A stretch of 64,000 nucleotides of DNA from Xanthostigma xanthostigma (Eukaryota > Arthropoda > Insecta > Raphidioptera > Raphidiidae): positions 59,233,901-59,297,900 of the forward strand of contig OY754465.1 of assembly GCA_963575645.1 (NCBI GenBank), read 5' to 3'. The notes below the pieces were generated by a model. It had not been told where the DNA came from, did not search any database, and saw only the letters and a program-made list of their open reading frames with translations. This document shows positions 11,040 to 22,000 of the stretch, piece after piece; the first letter of the stretch is position 1, and the number at the start of each line of letters is the position of its first letter. Position numbers and translations under genes: made by a program.

Positions 11040-11756
11040 TAGGCCCCACTCACGATCAAACTTTATGCCACAGTTCAGTGTTCAAACTTATAGTTCAGTG
11101 AAGCATGGTAATGTGTGGGACAAATAAACACTGAAGTCAGGCATGAACTCATCAAATGCATCTTGATTTTTGAACGACTTTTAGTCCAGTGTTCAAGTAA
11201 ATTGCTGTGTGTGTGGGTTTTTTTCAGTTCAGTTTTTGGAGTTCTGTGTTTTGTACAACCAGAAGCCAAAAATCTCAATGTTGCTGCAAGTCTTTCTTGT
11301 GCAGAAATAGATTTTCGCATATTTGTGTCCTGGTTCTTAATAAATAGGGTAACTAATTCCAGTAAATAATTGTAAGTTAATTCATCCATTCGTAAATAAT
11401 TATTCCAATCAAGCGGTTCAAGATATAATTCATTAATCAAATAAACATAACTTCTTGAATCACGCATTTCTAACAAATTTTTTACCCATATTCTTCTTTT
11501 TTTTTCTTATTTCCCTGTTTTAAAAACAATCTCATAGCTATAAACAGCCAATCCTCATTCCTCACCATTTAAATAACTCATTTCGTTCTTATAATTATCT
11601 ATAGTATAATATTATAGTATGTATATAATATATATTTTATATATCTATACTTGACGAGTGTAGGCCAACAACTGAACCAAACTGAACACAAAAAATTAAA
11701 AAAAATGAGCAGTTTGCATGAACTGTGGCATGAAGTTTGATCGTGAGTGAGGCCTA
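11040..11756 (-). mobile_element. PIF/Harbinger transposon remnant, 717 bp
   Basis: Inverted ends TAGGCCCCACTCACGATCAA and TTGATCGTGAGTGAGGCCTA are flanked by an exact TAA duplication at 11037-11039 and 11757-11759, the target signature of PIF/Harbinger. The minus strand keeps the start of a HARBI1-like transposase, and the rest of the coding region is deleted. The element ends 44 bp past the SNRNP48 stop codon, so the SNRNP48 transcript may end in or next to it. Confidence 0.9.
11258..11476 (-). pseudogene. HARBI1-like transposase N-terminal fragment
   Basis: The translation contains NELYLEPLDWNNYLRM, DELTYNYLLELVTLFIKNQD and SISAQERLAATLRFLASG. These correspond to the N-terminal helical region of Harbinger DDE nucleases (typical pattern FLRM, LL..V.P.I, ERLA.TLR+LATG). 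The frame continues to 11075 but loses similarity after LASG, and the downstream DDE nuclease core is absent. It cannot encode an active transposase. Confidence 0.85.
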
Positions 11757-11767
11757 TAACAGTTACT

Positions 11768-11773
11768 TTTATT
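11768..11773 (-). promoter_or_regulatory. candidate polyadenylation signal of SNRNP48
   Basis: AATAAA on the minus strand lies about 30 nt after the stop codon at 11801-11803, so a very short 3' UTR ending in the Harbinger remnant is possible. Other AATAAA-like hexamers occur further on, so use of this one is inferred. Confidence 0.4.
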
Positions 11774-11800
11774 TTTAAATTTAAGTAATTGAATTTTTTA

Positions 11801-14195
11801 TTAAGAATATTTTTCTTTGCTGACACTGTGCCTTCTATCTTTATAATCAGAATATTTGCGTCTGTCTCTATCTCGATGTTTTGAATGACTTCTTTCTCTC
11901 CCATTTTTACGATCGCTTCTACCGCTGCGTGTAAAACTATCACCTTTCCATTTTCTATGGTCGTATTTTTCATTATGACGTCTATCATTCGAATGTCCAA
12001 AATCATCAGAACTATTTCGTGAACTACTATTTCTACTTCTAAAAAACGAACGTTCGCTCTCTTCTTCAACATCGTTTTTGTAATTCGAGTCATTCCTGTC
12101 GAAACTTCTCCGTTTATAATTCGAATTATCTACTTTAGTTTCTAACTGCTCCGATTCACCGGATTCACTCGGTTCTCTCGCGTTTGGATAAGAGAAAAGT
12201 GATTCCATTTGACTTGCAATCACTTCTCGTAGCACTTCAGTACAACTTTTGCGTTTCGTATGGACGCCAGATCTGTACTTCACTGTACGTCTTTTGGCGT
12301 CACGTTCGGCTGCCAAAATTTCCAGTTCACTCTTCTTTTTACTTTCGGCAACCGACGGCAGCTCCGCTCTGCAAACGAAACGTTACGGAAATTAAGTAAT
12401 TCAATTCGATTTTTTTTATTTTTATGAACACACTTACTGTAAAATATTTTTGTCTGTTTTGATATCAACATCATTGCCTGATTGTTTTGTTCCATTTGGA
12501 GCAAGTGCTGAATCAGTAAGCTTCGTTTGTTCTATGTAAAAAAAGATGTTTCAAGATAAAAATTAACAAATGTGAATGTTTAATACGGTATAGTGCGTAC
12601 TACTATTTAATAACTTTAAAGAATAGATCTTAGATAACGTCAGATATGAACCTTCACAGAAGTGAGAGCTGTGGGTGAATCAACGATGAAAATTGTTTTC
12701 TTTTATTAATCTGATTGATGGCTATATATTGGAATGATGAATTGACCTTACTGTGTCACTGTGGAGTAATGTAACTCAGTCCGCCGCGATAGTGGAAAGA
12801 TTCGGGGTTCGTATCCCGATGGTGACATTGTTTGAGAAATAAATTTTTCTAATATAGACATGTAACAATGGGTGTTTTAACAATGTAGCAACAGAAGCTA
12901 TTCTTTAAAGATAAAAATTAACCTTCAAATTAATTGCATAATAGTAAACTATTGCAAATTCCACAAATTTATAAAAACGGTATAAAAGTCCATGGTAAAA
13001 AATTAGAATATCGGTTATACGGAAATCTTATATTTTTTTCATTTTAATGGTAATTTTTCTAGACTCACACTATAGAATGGTCTGATCTATATTTCTGTTA
13101 GCAGTATGAAAACTAGAACGTCACATTGTGGCACAATGTGAACAATCAAACTTGATAATACATGTAGTAATTAGGATGAGTAATCATGAACCCAACATTG
13201 GTGAATTCCAAGCGATATTTGTTCTTTTAGATATAAGGCGAAGTCTTGACACAGTCTTTTTAAGTTCTAATACTACTATCTATATATAAAATAATTTAAA
13301 AGAAAAACATTTAATGGACCAGTTAATTTAGATGAACAATTTCTAAACGCTTGCTCATAAGACAATGATAAGAAAAATCTCACATTATTGAACAATTGTT
13401 CTGCCATTACCATTGCAATGTGATCCAATGACGTAAAAAGTTTCTGAACACCCAGTTTACTCCAAATTATGTGTGTCTAATTATGTCAGGAAAAATAAAT
13501 GTACATAATCAATATAAAACAAAACTTAAGGAATGTTTGTATGAATAACACAAGTAGAAATGAATAGTTTCGTTGTCTGAAATGAAGCATAATTCAAAGG
13601 ATATAAATAAAAAGGATATATCTGAAAAAAACTGCAATAATTTTCACTCAGAAATATCATCGAGGGAAAATCTATGTATCATCAGAAACATAATTTGGTG
13701 TGAAAAGTCGCTCGAGCCATTATTTTTTAATATGTTTCCACCAGAAACTTCATTTGTAATATTGATTTGAATATTATAATCTATAAATCAATATCAAATA
13801 CTTATTTATATTTTTAAACCAATACAAAGAATTATTTTTCAAATCATGTGTCAAAAAAATCTAACCTTTGTGTGTATCGGTTTCTAAACGGCATGACTCC
13901 AAATAGACACCGAATTCATTTTGAGAACATTTATTAACGTGTTCCGTTAATGCATCTTGTGGTAATCGATGGTTTTGATTTATTGGACAAGTTACAAATT
14001 CCTTTGACACCTGCAAAAATATGTATTATAACCTCACATCTTTATGATACACTTCTTCGGTGACAATACCTTGTATATATAATTTTTGTCCCATTGTAAA
14101 TTTTGCAGTACAGAATTTAAGCTAGAGGTAGATGAATCAATATATTCCTTAAGATTATTTAAATGCTGTTTTCTACTATCTATATTAAAATTCAT
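11801..14195 (-). CDS. SNRNP48: U11/U12 snRNP 48-kDa protein (U11-48K)
   Basis: This protein of the U11/U12 di-snRNP recognises the 5' splice site of minor (U12-type) introns in the nucleus. Coding exons by splice sites and phase: 14195-14070 (42 codons), 14010-13866, 12531-12438 and 12368-11801, about 310 residues. Exon 1 matches the family's N-terminal helix, with an LQWDKNY segment. Exon 2 holds the CHHC zinc finger, CPINQNH then ALTEHVNKC. Exon 4 begins SELEILAAERDAKRRTVKYR and KSCTEVLREVIASQMESL, closely paralleling the human EILAEVRDYKRR and SYTEVIRDVI region, and ends in an Arg/Ser/Asp-rich tail. The conserved stretch of about 100 residues between the finger and EILA is not seen. Either this lineage diverged there or one or more phase-1 exons lie unseen in the 1.3-kb intron 12532-13865. 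The start is the only Met fitting the family N-terminus. Confidence 0.88.
12532..13865 (-). other. SNRNP48 intron 2 with a SINE-like insertion
   Basis: It is bounded by donor GTTAG (from 13865) and acceptor ACATAG (to 12532). A SINE-like copy lies at 12775-12900. I searched the minus strand by eye for an exon encoding the conserved middle of U11-48K and found none convincing. A splice-bounded open stretch near 13640-13785 is possible but has no recognisable similarity. Confidence 0.5.
12775..12900 (+). repeat. SINE-like repeat with tRNA B-box-like segment, copy 2
   Basis: GGGGTTCGTATCCCGATGGT is followed by ACATTGTTTGAGAAAT, TTTTTCTAAT, TGTAACAATGGGTG and AATGTAGCAA blocks shared with 5430-5580. 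The copy has inserted in an intron of SNRNP48, antisense to the gene. Confidence 0.45.
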
Positions 14196-16048
14196 TGTTT
14201 AACCAAATTCAATAACTTTGACGTTTTCTTATTCTTAATTCTAAAATTTTCTAACCTCCTTTGCATAGGAGCATAGATAGAATATGCTATATCGCTAAAG
14301 CATGTAAGGAACAGTGATAGCAAATATCTCGATGGGAGGTTTTCATGAACACTGGAGCTCGTCTGTAAAGAATTTGTCTCTTTTTTATAAGGTAAAAAAA
14401 GATAAAACATTATATTTGAACATTGTCCAAAATAAGATACATTCTAAAAGAGTTTCACTTTCATTTGGCGCCTTGTCCTTCCAATTTTAATGCGCTAGAC
14501 TCCAGAGATCAGGGCATATCGCTCTATTTTGGATTATTTTGAAAAAAGGTCACAGAAAACATTACAGTAGTTCTTAATTTTTGGATAATGTAAAAATTAC
14601 ATTTTGGATCATTATCGAAAAATCTATAATCTTTCTAAATTAAAGGAGGCAGATTTAATGACATTTTTTGTCTCAATAAAAAATAATCGCGTTGGAAAAA
14701 CTAAAATCTAACATTCCAGAGATAAGTGAGCATTCCAATTTCGATTGCTGCGTGATGCTGTACACATCATGCAGCGTCTCTATCTACGATTGCATCTCGA
14801 CATTCATTAAAAAGCATATTAGTGATCCAAAAGAAACAAATCTAATCTTTAATCCGATTTAAGAAATAACATTTTCTCATAGGTCTCAAAGTGAATGGTT
14901 GGTGTGGAATGATACAAAATATTATTGTAATTAATTGACATCAGCCGAAATAATTCACACATCATCAATAAATAAATTATGTTAAGTAATAATAATTAAT
15001 TTGATCAAATCGTAAATCGTACTGCATTTGACACAATTTAATAAAAACGCGTAATATTGGTCAATAGAAATTGTATAGGCACTTCAATAATCCCTGCCTT
15101 TTAATAAGTAGGTAATACCTAATTTATTTGAAAAATGAATGGTAGTCCCTGTAGAAATATTAAAATTATTATATTCCTCAGAGATATTAAAAAAATAAGA
15201 TAAGTTAGCAATTATCATCATCTCCGGTTAGTTAATTAATTCATGATCATGCCTTTGATGACGGGTTCTATGCAGAGATTATATAGGTACTATATGTTGT
15301 TCATTGCTGGAATTCTAAATAATATTGTTGGCCTTGTAGCAAGAAAGGGTGTTAGCGTACCAATAAAATATATAAATGCCGTCTACTAATATTTCATTGT
15401 AAGCTAATTAGATAAATCAGTCACCGGTCAAATAATAGGACTGGAGTATTTTATATAAAAATGTTATTGCAATTATCGCTAGTTACTAAAGGACCATCGT
15501 GTAATCTTTTCAGTATCATCCAACAAATGTTTGTCTTTTTAACAAGAACGGTGATTTATTTAAAAAATCACTGAGAAAGGTGGTTTAATTATGTCATCCT
15601 TATCTTAGGTCCTGTATTCACATTTCATCTCAATACTCCCCCAGCGTTATTATTGATCTTGTTTTATCGTCATTTTCTCAATTTATTTGAAGCACTTTTA
15701 AAACTGTTGGTCAAAAGAATTACTGAATATTACCATACTTATTTGATTTGCCGTCTGATGACTCTACTGTTTCAATTTGAAAAAAGCAAAGTGTATACCT
15801 TGCTCACTCTGACATGTGAAATAACGTATTAAGCCTACTCATTTTAAGTAAACGTTGGTCGTTTTCAGGATTAACTTGGCTTTGATAGACGGGCTCGGCT
15901 GATGGACGATGGAGTACTTTACATTAAGTATGGTCATCCAAAGAGTCTCTGCCGCAAATAATATGCAGAGCAGTGTTAGATTTTAAAATAAATAATATTT
16001 TTTAATTCCTTAAATTGTCAAGTGCGTTAGTGTGTTGTGAATTGAAAT
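14196..16048. promoter_or_regulatory. divergent promoter region of SNRNP48 and the ZAD gene
   Basis: The two start codons face away from each other 1.85 kb apart. The interval must contain both 5' UTRs and both promoters unless upstream non-coding exons lie elsewhere. It is AT-rich, with no gene and no clear element with matched ends. I cannot place a TATA box or initiator with confidence. Confidence 0.5.
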
Positions 16049-19000
16049 ATGGAGGTGTCTCGAACGAGATATCTCGCTTCTTGTAGACTGTGTCTTAAAG
16101 ATGATGCATGTACTGTTCCTATTTTTGGTGATGGAGATAATTTGGCGCAAAAAATATTGTCATGCGTTTCAGTTCAGGTAAGTTTTTAATTTAGGACTTT
16201 CTTTTTGTGTTCATTTAGTTCACTCATTATTGTCTTCATACATTTTGAGGCTATAAATTAATTAAACCATGACAGTTATTCACACTTTAACTATGATGCT
16301 TGGGGTGCATTGATAGATTAGGTCGCCATTTATTATTTTTATCGTATTTTGAAATCGGCGATCAATTTCAGGTGTTTAAAACTGATCTATTTCCGACAAT
16401 CGTGTGCGAATTTTGTATGGAGAGAATTGATTCTTGGTACAATTTTAAGAAGATTTGTGATGATTCCCAAGCAAAGCTACGAGAATGGCTGAACACGATG
16501 TACCACGGCAATGTCCAGAACACTGTAGGTAGACTGTTCATTTAATTTTAATTTGGTTCAACATCATCTTTGATAATGGCATTTGATAATGAATAGGTAT
16601 TTCTGAATGAAAGATTAGAATGTTATTGGTAGTTTAACAGCGTTGTTGATTATTTAAAGTATTATGAAGAATTTGCCAAGTAGATACTACATAGTAATAG
16701 ATACTAATTGTTGTCCCTAATAGTATTAACGATGTTAATAAATTGAATTAAATCGAAGTAACAAATCGTTTAGAATAATGAAGGTATTAACGAAATTAAT
16801 TGGCATCTGAATACCTATATAGAACGAATTAAATTTCCTAATACTGATTTTATCACGACGAAATCTTTGAAATTATTTAAAAACGAAAATCAATCCATAT
16901 CTTGATATTTTATAAACTTTTTTCACAATGATTTTAGAATGTCCAGATATTGAGTACTTGTTCTGTGGTTGTTTAAAAAACAAAATGCTAACTAAATATT
17001 TAATTGTAAGCTGCATGTATTTTTAATGGAAAAATGCCGGCCAGTTCACAAATTCAAGTCAACTAGTAGCTCAATTCTTTTTGACAGTTAATTACTTCAG
17101 AACAAAAGAACAACCAGGCTTTTGGTTTTCAAAATACACCCTGATCTAAAATAATTAATCCCTTGGTTTTCCTGTTATATTTTCGGTGTTGAAGGGGTAG
17201 TTCGACTGGGTTGCTGCTTTCAGATTTTTTCAATTTTTTCTACTCAGATAGCCCATGAATAGATCTACTTATAGGTCCTATTAATGTAAATTTAATATTT
17301 CTGAAACACTTATCCTAGTAGAGCAAATTATTCACGTAAAGTATTTCAATTTTATGATAAAAAGTAAAAAAAATGAACAAACTCCAATTCTTATAACTTA
17401 AAAATTCCTCAAGTTAGCGAGATGGAACAGAAATAATTGTTTGAGACATAGAATTTTCTTTAGATTTCTAGACCAATATGTAAAACTCTAATGATTTCTA
17501 CTTCTCAATTTGTAAAGATTTGGATACGGGACAAAAACCATGATTTAGTGCGTTCTTTCCTTTGTGAGCATACATATGTAGTCTCAATTTAAAGTTCAAT
17601 AAATACAATAACAAAGCTATTGAAAATGACATTATGTTTTAACCAAAACCCCCGTGCTTTTTAGACACTTTTTCTGGCCATATTTTTCCACCTACACGAA
17701 AATGTGTAGGTAACAAATTTTTGGAAGAGAAACTGTGTTAAGATTTTTGTTTGAAACTTTTTTTGTATATTTAATAGTTGTCGAGATTTTATAAAAACAC
17801 TATTTTTGGGGATAGTTTTTGTATTAAGACATGGCATTTTAAAAATAAAATCATTCAAATCGAAGCAGTCGTTACCAGCTCCGAGATAATATCCTAAAGT
17901 GACTCCTCAGTAGACAAATATACTAATAAAGTTGGCTTGTTTTTGGAAGATATTAAATTAAAATAATTTGTGTAAGTTATAATTTCCCTTAATAAACCTC
18001 ACAAAAGATGAATGCAAATATAGATCAAGTATAATATTTCAATTTTGGTTTTAAAAACCAAGTCAGTTTCACAAATATCAAGATTTAGATTAATGTTGGT
18101 TTTGAATTAAGGAACAAAGGGATTGCTTTTGATATTAAACGACTTAGCAATGAAAAAACGCACCATAAACAAATTGTTGAAATGTCTAATTATGATTTTT
18201 TTTGTCAATAGAGCTTTATTGTGAAAGAAGAACCTACAGACTGTGACTTCAACTACGATTTTTCTATAGAAGATGATATCATAGAAACGGTAAGATAATA
18301 ATCAATTTACAGTGATTACTGATAAGCGTAAAACAGTGTTTGTCAATCTTTTTTTTATCAATGGACCTCTTTTGAGTTTCATGTACAGCTATGACATTAA
18401 CTTGTCGAGCGTCTTTTATACTAGCCACTACCCGCTGCTCCGCACACGATTGAGATGAAGCAATGTTTCATAGCAGTAAGCCTTCGGCTCCACTGTATTA
18501 CAGTCTTGTAATTTACTATTATTTTAGTGTTGATATGGTAGCTATGAAAATCATTAACGCATTACAGAAAATCGTTCCACATAAAATGCAACATAGACCG
18601 GACGTCCAAGGGAGGTGTTTGTATGCATTTTATGTAGAACGATTTTCTGTAATGAGTTAATGATTTATATAACTATCATATGCAAATTATTATTTTCGAA
18701 GTCTGATCACAATTTATTTCTAACGTTAAAAATCGTTTTTTAACCAATTCAATTAGCGCAATTCTGACACCATGTTGCATCGGTACATCGAATCCTTTCA
18801 AATGATCATCGAAATTGGTGCAGTGGTTGAAAACGGTTAAAAAAAGGCAGCCTATATCACTCATCGATTGGGTAGTTTTTTTATTAGTGAAAGAATTTTT
18901 AGAATCGGTTCAGTAGTTACAGAGATTATCTTCCTACAAATAAACAAACTACCCCTTTATATATTAGTATAGATAACCAACTTTCAGACCGGGCTTCTTT

Positions 19001-22000
19001 GCTCGGGTAGATTTTTTGGTGAAATAATCAAGATTGTGTGCTGGATCCCAACTTTAATTTTTCGCTCACTGCTCGTCCCCATTTTGCCGTTGCGTAGTTT
19101 CATATAGCCTATATTTTTCGATAGCTCGGGAAAAGATAAACTAATAAGCAATGAAATAATTTCCCAAATTTGGTCAGCTGTTTCTGAGAATATTTTATTG
19201 TTGCGTTAGACTTTGTGTGATCCACTTAGAAATTAATCATGACTTTCTATAATATTAATTCTTTATATAATTCCTTGTTAAAAATCGCTGCTAAATTAGC
19301 AAACAAAAATAAAAATTTAGTACAGTGTGTAATTTTACAACTTTGCTAAGTTTGCTGATTTTTATGTAGAATTTCTTTATAGTCCAAGAACGATCTTCGT
19401 GAAATACCTAAAATCTCAAACGGCTAAAAATTTGAGTGATCGTTCTTGGGGTTACAAGAAACTATTCTGACTATGAAAAAGTGTGCTCCGATTTGCAGTT
19501 AGGATAGAAACCGCCACTTTAAATTTTGTTTTCTAATTATCTCACAAACTATGAGATATATAAAAAAAAGGTTTTCGACAAAAAATTGTAGATTTTTATA
19601 TTTGCTACAAAAAAGTGCTCCACCCTCTTATCCCTATCTGCAATAGTTTACCCATAAACCGCCCCTAAATGTGAAAAAATTGGAAATTATTTGTTTTTTC
19701 GGCAGATTCGGATTTTTTGTGACATTTTAAGAAGAAAATAATCTTGGTGTTTTCTTCGAAAAATGGATATTATAGAAATTACAAAAAGACGACACCCCTT
19801 TGCACGATACTGTAGTAGGAGAGATAGCACGATTGTCGGAGCTTGTCCCACTATATCATCGTCAGCTGTCAAAATTAAAAACAATAATTTTTTTACATTT
19901 AGGGGCTGTTTACGGGTAAACTATTGTAGATAGGGGTAAAGAAGGTGGAGAACTTTTTTGTAGCAAATATAAAAATCTACAATTTCTTGTCGAAACCTTT
20001 TTTCATATATCTCATAGTTTGTGAGATAATTAGAAAACAAAATTTAAAGGGGCGGTTTCTACCCTAACTGCAAATCGGAGCACACTTTTTCATAGTCATA
20101 ATAGTTTCTTGTAACCCCAAGAACGATCACTCAAATTTTTAGCCGTTTGAGATTTTAGGTATTTCATGAAGATCGTTCTTGGACTATTAATTACAATCCC
20201 ACAAGTAATTTGTAATTCATCAAGTAAATAAAATTGTCGACCAATTTTTCTCAGACAATTTTATTTACTTGAAGAGTTCTATTCAGACGTTAATCAAAGA
20301 TTTGAATTTGTAATTCAATCAAAAAAATAACTTCCACCGTAAAATAAATTTCAAAGTGCTTTACTGGTCAGAAGTAACGGGGTTTTGCAGGGATGGATCT
20401 GCATAGGGACTATTAGGGCTTAAGTCCTGGGCCCCCAAGTGTCAAGGGCCAACAAAAATTGATTAACTATCGTAATTATTAATACTTTTTCATCAACAAT
20501 GAACACTTATCGTATAGTAAAAAATAGTTAATATTATTAATGATTAATTATCATGGGTGAATTTTGAGTTTTTTTTTTTTTGATAAATGACAATTTTTCT
20601 GATGTATTTCTACAAAATTTTTGGTAAATTTTGACGATATTTTGGATTAATTTTTGACAATTTTTTGAGCGAGTTTTGACCATTTTTTCACTTATTTTAT
20701 AGTATTATTTGTTTGGTCAGGTCATTAAATTTTAATCCTGATGTTGATGTTAAAAATGAATTTTAAAACCCAATTTAAAGATACTTAGTCTAAGAAAAAA
20801 TAGATCCCCGTTAAACTTCTATAACCCCTAGGCCCCGAAAAAACTAGGTTTGTAATACGCAATACACTGATAAGCTAAATAAGTCAACACAATCCATCGA
20901 TAATATTTTGGAAACTCTAGTAATTCGGGAAATCGAGTTTGCTCTAAATGATTCCCCCAAAGACACGCGATACCCTGAAAAGAATTTTTTGCTCGCCGAT
21001 ATCATTTTGTTCAAAACTATTTGGATTTTTTGTTATTTGAATTTTTTCAAGCCAAACTTTTTATTCGATTTCCATTTTCAGGATATAACGGTGAAATCAG
21101 AACTGGATTGTGGAATGGGTGAACTCCACACGACTAATATTAATGAAGACGCCAGATCGACAACGTCCACCAATGTAAATATTATATTTGAAAATGAAAA
21201 TGGCACTTCTCCCGTATCCACCAACTATACAATGGACGAAAACGATATTATCAGTGACATTCATAGTGAAACAAATGCTAGTGTATCGTGTAGTGACATA
21301 ACAGCTCGAGACAGCAGTAGTTTTGCCGACGCATTTCAACAAAAGACCAAGAAAAGGAAAAGATATCTGAAAGGAAAAAAACCACTTCCGAAATGCGACG
21401 ACTGCGGTAAGAGGTTCGCCAACAAACAGAATTTGCTTCGACATAAAGTCACTCTTCACGGTTTAGTACCGGTTAATAATCGAACTATGAATCCTCACAA
21501 CAACCAACTGTCTTCTCCCAAGGAGGTCGAGAATAGAACGGAACTCGACACCAACGAATCGAATACAATGTCGTCGGTGAATTCTGCGGAAAAAGAAAAT
21601 ACCAACGATCTGCAGGACGATCAGACAGAAAGAATTCCGCAAATTACGCAGGTGGAAAGTATACGGCTGAGTCCGGACGTTCCTGATTTCCGAGGATTTG
21701 AATGTGAAAACAATTTACAGTCAAACGTTTCCCCGACGCAAGAATTCGATCAGGGCGAAGAAAATCTTCAAGTGGATAATAGTGTTTCTGAAGAAAATTC
21801 GGATCTGTTCGCTTGTAAAATTTGTCTGAAACCGTTCTCGAACGTCGCCAATGCAAGAAGACACGAAGTGAACGCGCACAAATATCATAGAAGGCGGCAA
21901 TTTAACAAGCTCGCAAGACTGAATTTGATAAGCGCCAAAAGTAAGGTTATAAAGAAAATGAAAAATGCGAGCCTGTCGAGGAAAACGTTGGGTATTGTTA

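Larger units (their letters stand above)
18290..21081 (+). other. ZAD gene intron 3, rich in foldback elements
   Basis: Donor GTAAGA, acceptor CATTTTCAG. The intron contains a 149-bp palindrome, a retroelement end, an 803-bp TA-target foldback element, the 85-bp mini-element, and part of a hAT-like element, each listed separately. No coding potential was recognised apart from the shadow of exon 4. Confidence 0.75.

Noticed and set aside
13573-13785. Extra SNRNP48 exon on the minus strand
   Set aside because: A splice-acceptor-bounded open stretch exists, but it has no similarity to the U11-48K middle region and no clear in-frame donor.
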